The notes beneath the pieces are model-generated. The model was not told the DNA's origin, searched no databases, and saw only the letters and a program-made list of their open reading frames with translations. 34,183 nucleotides of DNA from a virus. Location of the stretch: the IMG/VR virus record IMGVR_UViG_3300036820_000057, positions 1 to 34,183 of that record, one strand, 5' to 3'. Shown here in pieces: positions 7,321 to 14,358 of this stretch (within the stretch, counting starts at the first letter, position 1; each line of letters begins with the position of its first letter). Position numbers and translations under genes: made by a program.

Positions 7321-7592
7321 TGGATCGTCTCCTTCGGATCGGAATCCGGGGGCGTCTCGGGAGCCGCCTCGGCCGGAGGCGCGAGAAGCGATTGAATCTC
7401 GCCCCACGCGGCGGTGGTTGCCCGCGAGAGCGCCACAAGGTTGATGTCGGCAACGACAGTCGCGGGCAGGCAGCCGTACAGAATGGCGGAGCGCTGCATC
7501 TGCGTGAACTCGCGCAGCCCGCGATAGTTCGCGTCGAGCAGCTCGTAAAGCAGGTTCAGCCGGATGCGTTCTTCGGGCGTGAAGGTTTTCAT
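7317..7592 (-). CDS. Unknown early protein
   Basis: 91 residues from ATG 7592 (ATGA overlap). A helical N-terminal two-thirds (MKTFTPEERIRLNLLYELLD, YRGLREFTQMQRSAILYG, ALSRATTAAWGEIQ) is followed by a Pro/Glu-rich tail. No catalytic motif or family was recognised. Not predicted to cross the membrane. Confidence 0.5.
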   Translation of the reverse strand: MKTFTPEERIRLNLLYELLDANYRGLREFTQMQRSAILYGCLPATVVADINLVALSRATTAAWGEIQSLLAPPAEAAPETPPDSDPKETIQ

Positions 7593-7810
7593 CGCACCAT
7601 CTCCGTCGTGGTCAGTGAATCTTCGAGCAGCCGCCCGCACTCCGCGCAGTAGTCGTGCGGATAGCGCGGGCGCAGGCCGGTGGATTCGGCGGCGAGGATC
7701 TCGACGTAGTGGGCGAACCTTGTTCCCGTCCAGATCTCCACGCCGCACTCGCAGCAGGTGTGCGGATGGCTGGCAATCAGCCAGCGCACGGGCTCGATCC
7801 TGTCCGTCAT
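7589..7810 (-). CDS. Small zinc-binding protein (CxxC...CxxC)
   Basis: 73 residues from ATG 7810 (ATGA overlap). Two Cys pairs, CCEC at 19-22 and CAEC at 55-58, flank a beta-rich middle with TRFAHYVEI. His residues near the first pair may also take part. The two-knuckle layout resembles zinc ribbons that bind nucleic acid or protein. Function unknown. Confidence 0.6.
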   Translation of the reverse strand: MTDRIEPVRWLIASHPHTCCECGVEIWTGTRFAHYVEILAAESTGLRPRYPHDYCAECGRLLEDSLTTTEMVR

Positions 7811-8478
7811 GACACGACGCCTTCCAGCCTGATCACGTAGTTGGCGGCGAAGAGCGCGGCCTTGTCTGCCAGACCCAGCGATCTCCACCACGCGTCGAGA
7901 GTCGCGCGGCGAACTGATAAGTTGACCAGCACCTCTTCCGGCTGCGCGTCGTGCGCGTCATGACCGTCGGTCCAGAAGGTTTCTACCTCAGCCGTTGACG
8001 GCGCAGCAGCGATGGCGGAGGCGTCCGGAACGAGCGGAGCCGGCGCTTCGGTTCGTGCGGACTTCGTAAGCCGGCCGGCGGCGTGCAACCAATGTCTCCC
8101 TGGCACCACGATGCCGGCCGCGCGTCTCCATGCGCCCACGGTGACGTCGGTGATCTCGTACTTGCGCGCCAGCTCCGAATTCGAGACGGTGACCGGCGCG
8201 GCGAGAACCGCCCGCTTGATCTCGGGGCCGATCCGGGCGCCGCAGTTCCTTCCGCTTGTAATTGTCATGTGAGATTTCTCCCTGATCGGTTCAATTCCTA
8301 TGGGTTCAAGGTCGATCGCGGGCAGATCGATCGCCGGCGCGGGGCGAGAATCAGGCAGCGGCGGATGTGTTCCGTCGTCGCAGGCCGCGCAGAGTTTCTC
8401 GCCGTCAAAGGCGACGATCGCCAGACAGCAGAGGCAGCGCGTGCACTTTCCGGTTGCGCGTGTGGTTTGCTCGATCAT
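7807..8478 (-). CDS. Zinc-ribbon plus helix-turn-helix protein
   Basis: 223 residues from ATG 8478 (ATGA overlap). Residues 12-33 hold Cys pairs (CTRC, CC, CAAC) like a zinc ribbon, followed by a Pro/Ile-rich linker. Residues about 95-125 (VTVSNSELARKYEITDVTVG, then AWRRAAGIVVPGRHW) are a clear helix-turn-helix. The C-terminal part ends WWRSLGLADKAALFAANYVI. An internal ATG at codon 71, with GGGAG 9 bases upstream, could yield a shorter product lacking the ribbon. Transcription or replication control is likely; the target is unknown. Confidence 0.6.
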   Translation of the reverse strand: MIEQTTRATGKCTRCLCCLAIVAFDGEKLCAACDDGTHPPLPDSRPAPAIDLPAIDLEPIGIEPIREKSHMTITSGRNCGARIGPEIKRAVLAAPVTVSNSELARKYEITDVTVGAWRRAAGIVVPGRHWLHAAGRLTKSARTEAPAPLVPDASAIAAAPSTAEVETFWTDGHDAHDAQPEEVLVNLSVRRATLDAWWRSLGLADKAALFAANYVIRLEGVVS

Positions 8479-8684
8479 TCGGCACGCAGCCTCTCGCGGC
8501 GAGCGCGCAGCGCGTCCGCCGCATCTTTCCATGCAGCCTTAGGGCTCGCGCAAATCGCGCTCAGCAGACGGCCCTGTGGACCGCAGCGAATAAACCAGCA
8601 GGGTTTCCCCTGGCCGCGCAGCAATTCGTAGTAGTCGAGAATTGCCTTCGGCTCGGCATGAATAACTGTTTGCTTGTTTGTCAT
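8475..8684 (-). CDS. Unknown small early protein
   Basis: 69 residues from ATG 8684 (ATGA overlap with the gene before and after). It starts MTNKQTVIHAEPKAILDYYE and contains CWFIRCGPQGRLLSAIC, whose three Cys could bind metal or be fortuitous. The C-terminus is a basic helix (ALRARRERLRAE). No family recognised. Confidence 0.5.
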   Translation of the reverse strand: MTNKQTVIHAEPKAILDYYELLRGQGKPCWFIRCGPQGRLLSAICASPKAAWKDAADALRARRERLRAE

Positions 8685-9196
8685 TTCGCACCTTCTTTCT
8701 TCGCGCGCTTCGCGGGCCTGGCCGGATCGGCGATGACGACTTTGAGCGACGGTTTCTTCGGCTTGACGGTGATGCAGCGGCCCCAGAGGTTGAGCACCTT
8801 CTCGGCGAGCCGCTTCGGCAGCGACTCGGCCTTGAGCGCGGCCTCCGCGCCTTCGACGACTTCCCACTTGCGGCGCTCCGCGAAGAGTTTGCCGAAGAAC
8901 GCGCCGAAGCCGTTGGCTTCGAGTGCTTCCTTCAGCGCATCCACGCGCTCGTCGACAATGGTCAGCGTATCGGCTTTGGTGACGGTGAATTCCGAGAGCT
9001 TGCCGGCGAGGCGGCGGCTCTTTTCGGCGTGGGCGGGAACCGCGCCCCACTCCTTCACCAGCGCGATGGCCTTGTTCTCGACATCCTTGAATGCCTCAGC
9101 CGCGGTGAGTGCCACAAGTTTCGCTTCAAGGTAGAGCCGGGCCAGCTCGTCGAGCTGCTCGGGCGTTGGCCGTAGTGCTTCAGTCTGACTGCACAT
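8681..9196 (-). CDS. Helical early protein, possible Gam-like DNA-end protector
   Basis: 171 residues. Long N-terminal helices (PTPEQLDELARLYLEAKLVA, then LTAAEAFKDVENKAIALVKE) lead to a beta-hairpin (KLSEFTVTKADTLTIVDERV), a helix, then KLFAERRKWEVV and a basic tail. Size, the helix-hairpin-helix order and the position after the transposase genes resemble Mu Gam, which binds double-strand ends and blocks exonucleases. No diagnostic residue was seen, so this is only a candidate. AAAGGA precedes the start by a suitable distance. Confidence 0.5.
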   Translation of the reverse strand: MCSQTEALRPTPEQLDELARLYLEAKLVALTAAEAFKDVENKAIALVKEWGAVPAHAEKSRRLAGKLSEFTVTKADTLTIVDERVDALKEALEANGFGAFFGKLFAERRKWEVVEGAEAALKAESLPKRLAEKVLNLWGRCITVKPKKPSLKVVIADPARPAKRAKKEGAK

Positions 9197-9205
9197 AGAG
9201 TCCTT

Positions 9206-9454
9206 TCACTTCGGGTTGGAGCTTGCTGCCTTGAGTTCGTCGAGCCAGCGGGAGAGATGTTTGAGCGCGCAGCTCTCGCCGCACAGGTGCTCGATCTTGA
9301 AATCCGGATCGTCCCGCACCGGAGCGCCGAGCGGTCCGAACGCGATGCCGGGATTGTCTGCGGCGCTGCTGACCGACGTGACGGCGATCAGCCAGTGATT
9401 GGTCTCGCGCTTCTCGACGCCGCACACATCGCAGGTGATCGTCGTCGCGTTCAT
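9206..9454 (-). CDS. Small Cys-rich zinc-binding protein
   Basis: 82 residues from ATG 9454 (ATGA overlap). C8-x2-C11 (CDVC) pairs with C58-x3-C62-x3-H66 (CGESCALKH) to make a probable split zinc site. The middle (WLIAVTSVSS, GIAFGPLGAP) is beta-rich. Function unknown; one of several such proteins in this operon. Confidence 0.6.
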   Translation of the reverse strand: MNATTITCDVCGVEKRETNHWLIAVTSVSSAADNPGIAFGPLGAPVRDDPDFKIEHLCGESCALKHLSRWLDELKAASSNPK

Positions 9455-9699
9455 CGTGCGCCGCCTTTCACTGTGCACGTCTGGTTGATCGGGCCTGCGA
9501 CGTGCGGGCTGCGCGGGCTGCATGGACACGCAAGGGAGAAGTCCTCGCCGCACCGCGCGCACACGGTTTCGAATGAATCCGGCACGGCCTCGACGAATCG
9601 TCCTCTGCGCTCCGGGCGCTTCCGCCACAGAAACAGTGCGTGCCCGTTGTTTTCGGCCAGCAGTGTCGCCTCTTTCTTCATCACGCGAAGTCTGGCCAT
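9451..9699 (-). CDS. Small Cys-cluster protein
   Basis: 82 residues. A basic N-terminus (MARLRVMKKE) precedes ALFLWRKRPERRGRF, then C47-x2-C50-x7-C58-x-C60 (CARCGEDFSLACPC), a probable zinc knuckle. It shares one base with the upstream stop and overlaps the next gene by ATGA. Function unknown. Confidence 0.55.
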   Translation of the reverse strand: MARLRVMKKEATLLAENNGHALFLWRKRPERRGRFVEAVPDSFETVCARCGEDFSLACPCSPRSPHVAGPINQTCTVKGGAR

Positions 9700-9995
9700 C
9701 AGCGCGCCGCCTTTCCGGGCGCGGCCGCCGAAGATTTGAGGCCGGCGCCGAGAGCGGCGATCGTCTGATCCGTGCCGCGCAAAATGGCTCTCGTCACCGG
9801 GACTGGCACACCGCCCCAGAGTTCAATGCATTCGAGCGCGAGATCGAGATCCGAGCGGAGCCTGCGCAGCGCGTCTCTGAATTCCGCTGGGATGGCGACC
9901 ACCGAGGCGCTGCGCGTGACGCACTTCATATCGCCGTTCGAGTCGACATAAGCCAGACGGTCTTCGCTCGCGGGAGGCTTGACTTCGTAAATCAT
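9699..9995 (-). CDS. Unknown early protein
   Basis: 98 residues. A short beta-rich start (MIYEVKPP, RLAYVDSNGDMKCVTRS) is followed by helices (AEFRDALRRLRSDLDLALEC, then VTRAILRGTDQTIAALGAG). No Cys cluster or membrane segment. Coupled by ATGA to the membrane-protein gene before it. Not recognised. Confidence 0.5.
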   Translation of the reverse strand: MIYEVKPPASEDRLAYVDSNGDMKCVTRSASVVAIPAEFRDALRRLRSDLDLALECIELWGGVPVPVTRAILRGTDQTIAALGAGLKSSAAAPGKAAR

Positions 9996-10303
9996 TGCCC
10001 ACCCCCGAGAACGCGCTGGACGGGGCCGCCGGGCAGGAACGCCGTGGCGATCTCAGCGAAGATGTAGATCGCCACCAGAATGGTGGCCACCATGACGGCG
10101 TTATGCGCCATGCGGCCGGACAGTTCAAGACACGCGCCGATGCGCCGCGCGTGGCTGTCGCTCGGCGACCAGCGCATCAGCCGCTGCCAGCAAAGGCGCG
10201 GGAACACGAAGATGCGCCGCCCTGTTGGCCACCTGCCGGTGAGAAGGTAATAGTCAATCTCGACGCCCAGACGCTCTTTACCTCGGACGATAAAAATCTT
10301 CAT
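9992..10303 (-). CDS. Small membrane protein of unknown function
   Basis: 103 residues. The N-terminal half is basic and aromatic (MKIFIVRGKERLGVEIDYYL, then RRIFVFPRLCWQRLMRW). The C-terminal half has one transmembrane helix (AVMVATILVAIYIFAEIATA). It directly follows the MuB-like gene with an ATGA overlap. Not recognised. Confidence 0.5.
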   Translation of the reverse strand: MKIFIVRGKERLGVEIDYYLLTGRWPTGRRIFVFPRLCWQRLMRWSPSDSHARRIGACLELSGRMAHNAVMVATILVAIYIFAEIATAFLPGGPVQRVLGGGQ

Positions 10304-11274
10304 GCGACGCGCTCCTTTCTCTCATCCACGGCCGCACATGCATCCATCGCCGGATCGGCGGCCCGCGGCATCTGCTTTTGCGTTTCGCGAATGTAGGCCA
10401 TGAGCCGGCCGATGGAGAGATACCGCTGCGTGCCGTCGTCGCTGCGGATGTCGACGTGCGCGGCCTCGATGATGGAATGCGCCTTGGCGGGGTCCAGGCC
10501 GGGCAGCTCGGAACGGATAATGCCGGCCGCCTCTTCGGGCGTGACGGCAGGGAGAGCGATTTTGGCAACGACGCGCCGCTCTAACTGCTCGAGATCGCCG
10601 GTCCACTTATCGAAGACCCTGCGCAACTGGTGCGACCCGGCGAAACAGATGCTCCAGCCCAGCTCGTCATACAGCTCGCGTACCGTCTCAAAACATTCGA
10701 CGGAAAGATGCTGCGCCTCGTCGAGGTAGAGCGCCGCGCGGCGGCCGGCGTAGTCATAGCGCAGATTGCTGATGGTGCGTTCAATGCCAAGGTCGGCGAT
10801 GGAGCCGCAGGCAATGGCGATGCGGCGCATGAGGTCGCGGCGGGTGATGGCGGCGCGGCAGTAGATTCTGAAAATCTCCACGCCTTTGCCGGCGTATTCA
10901 GGAAGCAGAGCGCGAGCCACATCGGTCTTGCCGCTGCCCGGAGGCGCATAGGCCATCACAATGCACCTGCCGTCGCACATCCGGTCAAGGATTCTGCGCA
11001 TCGCGCGCGTGTTGCCTATCTCATAAAGCGTGCCGGTGAATTGATCCAGGCCGGCGTCGTGGCTCGTGCCAAGGAAGCGCAGGATGGCTTCGCAGATGGC
11101 GGTCTCTTTCGATTCCGCTCCGCGCCGATATTTGCCGAGCAGGAACTGACTGAAGGTTGAGTAGTGGTAGCCGATGCGGCGCGCGAAATCGGCGGGCGCC
11201 ATGCCGCTGCGGCGCAGGTAACTTCGCGCGTGATGACGCACTTCGGTGGCGTTGATTGAGATCGAGTCGGACAT
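10300..11274 (-). CDS. MuB-like transposition AAA ATPase with N-terminal helix-turn-helix
   Basis: 324 residues, close to Mu B (312). Residues 10-50 are a Cro-like helix-turn-helix (MAPADFARRIGYHYSTFSQF). The ATPase core has Walker A at 110-117 (APPGSGKT) and Walker B around 180-187 (ALYLDEAQ), followed by LDEAQHLSVECFETVRELYD. The FAGSHQLRR stretch near 215 fits sensor 1, with ERRVVAKIALP beyond. MuB-type proteins bind target DNA, recruit the transposase and give target immunity. The gene starts directly after the transposase stop (TGAATG), with GGAG inside the transposase end. Confidence 0.9.
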   Translation of the reverse strand: MSDSISINATEVRHHARSYLRRSGMAPADFARRIGYHYSTFSQFLLGKYRRGAESKETAICEAILRFLGTSHDAGLDQFTGTLYEIGNTRAMRRILDRMCDGRCIVMAYAPPGSGKTDVARALLPEYAGKGVEIFRIYCRAAITRRDLMRRIAIACGSIADLGIERTISNLRYDYAGRRAALYLDEAQHLSVECFETVRELYDELGWSICFAGSHQLRRVFDKWTGDLEQLERRVVAKIALPAVTPEEAAGIIRSELPGLDPAKAHSIIEAAHVDIRSDDGTQRYLSIGRLMAYIRETQKQMPRAADPAMDACAAVDERKERVA

Positions 11275-13113
11275 TCATTCTCCTAAAAGTTTTTCAACGA
11301 ACTCCGCGGGCGTCTGTGGCGCCGCGATAGGTTTAGTGGGGCGCAGCCGGGGCTTGCGCTGCGTGACGATGCCGGCGACATCGCCGGGAAGTTCGAGTCG
11401 CGAAGCCATGGCCTCAAGCGGAGACAGCGCGCCGTTCGATCTGGCGACGCGGCTGATCGTGGTGAGAGTTTCGCGCGTAGCTTTTTCGAGGCCGCGCCGC
11501 GTCCTGAAGCTCTCCGCGACCTGCTGCTGCGTGCGCTGGTTGCCGGGCGCGAAGTGCGCCAGATCCTCCACGCGCAGCCACGCCAGAAAGCAGCCGTCCG
11601 TGTCGAGGGCCGCGGCGCACTCCCAGTCGTTGGGATCGTAGGCCACCACAATTTCGCGCTCGTTGCGTTCATGGATGGTCATCCAGCCGGCCTGATCGAC
11701 GGGCTGGTACCGGCGCTTGTTGAGCGTGATCGCGCATTCGCGGACCTGCCGGGTCTGGCGTTCGGCCAGCAACAGCGCCAGCGCGGCCGGATCGGGTGCG
11801 GGCTTTTGCTCGGGGTTGCGATTGCCGTTGAAAACCTGCAGCGGCGATCCGCCCTCCATGCCTTCGCCGGTGTGCGGCGTGTCGTTGTACTCCTCGATCC
11901 ACGCAAGGCACGCGACGATGAAACGGCTGGCCAGCGGGTGGCGGCTTTCGGCGACGCGGCCGGCGCGCAGCAGGCGCCGGTGATCCATCATGGCGACGGA
12001 AGTTGCATCGGGCCGCGTGAAGGGATTGCCGCTGGTGTAGGTGGGCCAGCACTTGTCAAAGCGCTCGTGTAGCGAGCGGAAGAAGCGCTCGACGTGCTTG
12101 GATTGCGGATGGCGCGGAAGGCAGTGCGTGACGGCGATGCCCAGCCGCGCCAGAAACCCGGTGTGGCCGATATCTTCAAGCTCGGCCTTCCACCATCCTT
12201 GTGGCGCCAGCGCCGACTCCCGCAGGTAGCCGGGCATCGCGCCGCGCGCGATCTTCTTGTAGTCCTTGCCGTTGTCGACGTAGATGTGTTCCGGCGGCCC
12301 GTGGCGGAAGATGCCGCGGCGCATGGTTGCGGCGATGGCGCGCGAGCTGCCTTCCCACGCCCAGCTCGCGCCGGCCACCAGACGGGAGCGGTAGTCAAGC
12401 ATCGCGGAAAGCCGGATGCGGATCGGCGCGCCCCACTCGACATCTTCGAAAATGTCATTACAGCACTCGACATCGTGAATCATGTGGTCGCCCACCCAAA
12501 CCTGATTCGCCCACACGTCGGTGTAGGCGCGGCGCAGGTATGCGGCCATGCGTTCGCGATAAGCCTTGCGGCCCTGGCGCGCGTAGACGGTGAGCGCCGC
12601 CGGCATCTGCTTCAGCCAGGCGCGCACGGTTTCGTAGCTGGGCGCTTCTTCCTCTGGAATTTCCAGGAGCAGCAGATCGCGCACGATGGCTTCGTAAGCC
12701 ACGCGCACGCTGGTGCGCTCGTCGAGAAAGAGATACGCGGCCAGCCATGCTGCCTTTGGGTAGGCGGCGAAGAAGCGGCTGGTGTTTTTATCGCGGCGCT
12801 GCCGGTCGGCGAGGGCCGGCAGGCCGCCTTCACGGAAGGCACTGAGCCAGTTAAATAATGTGCCTTCGCTGAAGCCCGAAGTTTCCGATGTGAATTTGAC
12901 GAGACGCGTGAGACTTGTAACGGGCGTTCCGTCTTTGAGGCGCAGCGCGCGGTAGCGCGTCGCGCCGGAGGTGTAATCCAGAAGCGGAGCGATGATCTGC
13001 ATACGCGTCTCGGCCTGCGCTTCGGCTTCGGGATCGGTGAGCGCCACGCGCTGCGGTCGCGCCAGCGAGGCGGGAGCAAAGGGCAGAAGGGAGAGCTGGG
13101 GCTGCGCGCTCAT
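11275..13113 (-). CDS. Mu-type DDE transposase
   Basis: 612 residues, near Mu A (663). The N-terminal part (residues 60-175) has helix-turn-helix units (SEGTLFNWLSAFREGGLPAL, YETVRAWLKQMPAA). The RNase H-like core has D209 (VWVGDHMIHDV), D280 (IYVDNGKDY) and E342 (KHVERFFRSL), with RHPQSKH before the Glu, as in integrase-type DDE enzymes. A Mu-type beta-barrel region (VAYDPNDWECAAALD) and a helical, basic C-terminus likely contacting the ATPase follow. It catalyses end cleavage and strand transfer in replicative transposition. It overlaps the preceding gene by ATGA. Confidence 0.95.
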   Translation of the reverse strand: MSAQPQLSLLPFAPASLARPQRVALTDPEAEAQAETRMQIIAPLLDYTSGATRYRALRLKDGTPVTSLTRLVKFTSETSGFSEGTLFNWLSAFREGGLPALADRQRRDKNTSRFFAAYPKAAWLAAYLFLDERTSVRVAYEAIVRDLLLLEIPEEEAPSYETVRAWLKQMPAALTVYARQGRKAYRERMAAYLRRAYTDVWANQVWVGDHMIHDVECCNDIFEDVEWGAPIRIRLSAMLDYRSRLVAGASWAWEGSSRAIAATMRRGIFRHGPPEHIYVDNGKDYKKIARGAMPGYLRESALAPQGWWKAELEDIGHTGFLARLGIAVTHCLPRHPQSKHVERFFRSLHERFDKCWPTYTSGNPFTRPDATSVAMMDHRRLLRAGRVAESRHPLASRFIVACLAWIEEYNDTPHTGEGMEGGSPLQVFNGNRNPEQKPAPDPAALALLLAERQTRQVRECAITLNKRRYQPVDQAGWMTIHERNEREIVVAYDPNDWECAAALDTDGCFLAWLRVEDLAHFAPGNQRTQQQVAESFRTRRGLEKATRETLTTISRVARSNGALSPLEAMASRLELPGDVAGIVTQRKPRLRPTKPIAAPQTPAEFVEKLLGE

Positions 13114-13613
13114 AACTCCATCCCCGCCAGCCGCTTTTCCAGCAGCTCGGCCTCTTCGTTCGCGCGCTTGCGGCGCAGATATTGCCTGCCCAGCTCAAGT
13201 AATTCAGCTTCGGATTCTGTGATAAGCCTGAATCCGGAAAGCTCAACACGGCGCCGCAGGAGATCCCAGGAGCCGGTTACGGTGCAGAAGGCGCGGTCCA
13301 GTTCGGCGGGCCAGCGGTAGTCTTCGCGCGATTTCGCTGTAAAAGCGTTGAGCCGTCTTACTGTTACTTCGGTGCCGGTCAAAGCCGACATCTCATCGGC
13401 AATGATTTCGCGGCTCTTGCCGCATTTGCGGATGCCCTCGATGAGCGCCGCGCGCACCAGCGATGCGTCGTTCATCGAGCCTTGAAGCGCTTGGCTCCGG
13501 TTGTCGAAGAGGCTGGGGGAGGAATCCACGGAAAAAGTTTGTGGAGAAATTACAGTGGACGCAGCACGCAAAAGGGAGCGAACCTGAGGCAGTGATGAAC
13601 TTCCCCTCGTCAT
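13110..13613 (-). CDS. Conserved phage protein upstream of the transposase
   Basis: 167 residues from ATG 13613, which overlaps the previous stop (ATGA). An alternative ATG at 13475 (codon 47) has AAGG at good spacing and begins the part that looks conserved: NDASLVRAALIEGIRKCGKS, REIIADEMSALTGTEVTVRR, LNAFTAKS, RWPAELDRAFCTVTGS. This pattern occurs next to transposase genes of Mu-like phages, with no function known to me. The first 46 residues are Ser-rich and may not be translated. The C-terminus is a charged helix. Confidence 0.65.
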   Translation of the reverse strand: MTRGSSSLPQVRSLLRAASTVISPQTFSVDSSPSLFDNRSQALQGSMNDASLVRAALIEGIRKCGKSREIIADEMSALTGTEVTVRRLNAFTAKSREDYRWPAELDRAFCTVTGSWDLLRRRVELSGFRLITESEAELLELGRQYLRRKRANEEAELLEKRLAGMEL

Positions 13614-14068
13614 GCCGCACGCTCGGGCGTCTTGCTCCGAATACGCTGAATCTCGCGGTTGATCGCCGCCTCGACGCGCCTCGATCGATGAATTCCTTTC
13701 GCGACCTGCCGGACATGCTGAGGCGTGACTCGCAGCTTTCTGGCGAGCCTGCTATACATGCCATAAAAAAGCGCGGCCTGTTCCAGTTCGGGCGCCGTAG
13801 ATTTAACAAGGAAATCAGAGGACAAAGGATCAGCGCCGCGATCGGCCGTATCCAGCACACGTTCGCTCGCCTCGGCGAAGCGCGGGTCGATGTACGAATC
13901 CTTCACCGGCGCGGGCGCAGGGGTTTGCGCTGGTTCGGCGCAGTCCATGAGGGACGTAATTGCTTCGGCGAAGCGCGGGTCGATCTCAAACGGCGGCAAC
14001 GGGCCGCAGAACAGCACACGCGCGGAGCAACGAAGGAGGTGCCATGCCTGGCTTAGCCGTCTTTTCAT
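13610..14068 (-). CDS. Helix-turn-helix protein, paralogue of the first early gene product
   Basis: 152 residues. The C-terminal about 45 residues (SRLARKLRVTPQHVRQVAKG, then HRSRRVEAAINREIQRI, ending ERAA) align by eye with the preceding 69-residue protein. The N-terminal part holds IDPRFAEA twice, 31 residues apart, encoded by two identical 20-base copies at 13872-13891 and 13965-13984. A phage regulator role near the early promoter is likely. The N-terminal half is Pro/Ala-rich and probably disordered. Confidence 0.6.
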   Translation of the reverse strand: MKRRLSQAWHLLRCSARVLFCGPLPPFEIDPRFAEAITSLMDCAEPAQTPAPAPVKDSYIDPRFAEASERVLDTADRGADPLSSDFLVKSTAPELEQAALFYGMYSRLARKLRVTPQHVRQVAKGIHRSRRVEAAINREIQRIRSKTPERAA

Positions 14069-14274
14069 GCCGCACGCTCACGGCTCTTCCGCTCGAAGCG
14101 GTCAACCTCGCGTTCGATCCGGGCGTATTCAACCGCCAAGGCCCTCTCTACGCGGGCAGATTTGCGGAACCCGTTCGCCACGAGCGAGACGTGGCCGCGC
14201 GTCAGGCCAAGGCGCCTGGCAACGCGGCTCTGGAGGTCGCGCGTAAGTTTCGTCCTGAAAGTGTCGCTATTCAT
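14065..14274 (-). CDS. Small Cro/Ner-like helix-turn-helix protein, first early gene
   Basis: 69 residues. The motif SRVARRLGLTRGHVSLVANG is a compact helix-turn-helix, followed by a basic helix (RVERALAVEYARIEREVDRF). It is the first gene after the leftward early promoter, the place of ner in Mu or cro in lambdoid phages. A role in turning down early and repressor promoters is therefore inferred. AGGA lies only about 3 bases from the ATG, so initiation may be modest. Confidence 0.7.
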   Translation of the reverse strand: MNSDTFRTKLTRDLQSRVARRLGLTRGHVSLVANGFRKSARVERALAVEYARIEREVDRFERKSRERAA

Positions 14275-14358
14275 TTATCCTGTGAGGCAATCAGTGATTC
14301 GGTTGATTATCGTATCGACGATAACGCCGATACGATACGTTGTCAACATAAAAATCAT
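14275..14358. promoter_or_regulatory. Divergent switch region with repressor operators
   Basis: 84 bases between the divergent early operon and repressor gene. TTATCGTATCGACGATAA (14307-14324) is an inverted repeat with 7-base arms. TATCGTATCG (14308-14317) and CGATACGATA (14328-14337) form a second, 10-base inverted repeat with a 10-base spacer, so half-sites repeat every 10-20 bases along one helix face. This fits co-operative binding by the HTH repressor and the Ner-like protein. The region is AT-richer than its surroundings. No clear repressor promoter could be placed. Confidence 0.75.
14318..14346 (-). promoter_or_regulatory. Leftward early promoter (TTGACA - 17 - TATCGT)
   Basis: On the minus strand, TTGACA (14346-14341) is separated by 17 bases from TATCGT (14323-14318). 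This is a perfect -35 and a 4/6 -10 at ideal spacing. Operator half-sites cover the spacer and the -10, so bound repressor would block RNA polymerase. Transcription would start near 14311, about 36 bases before the first early ATG. Confidence 0.7.
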
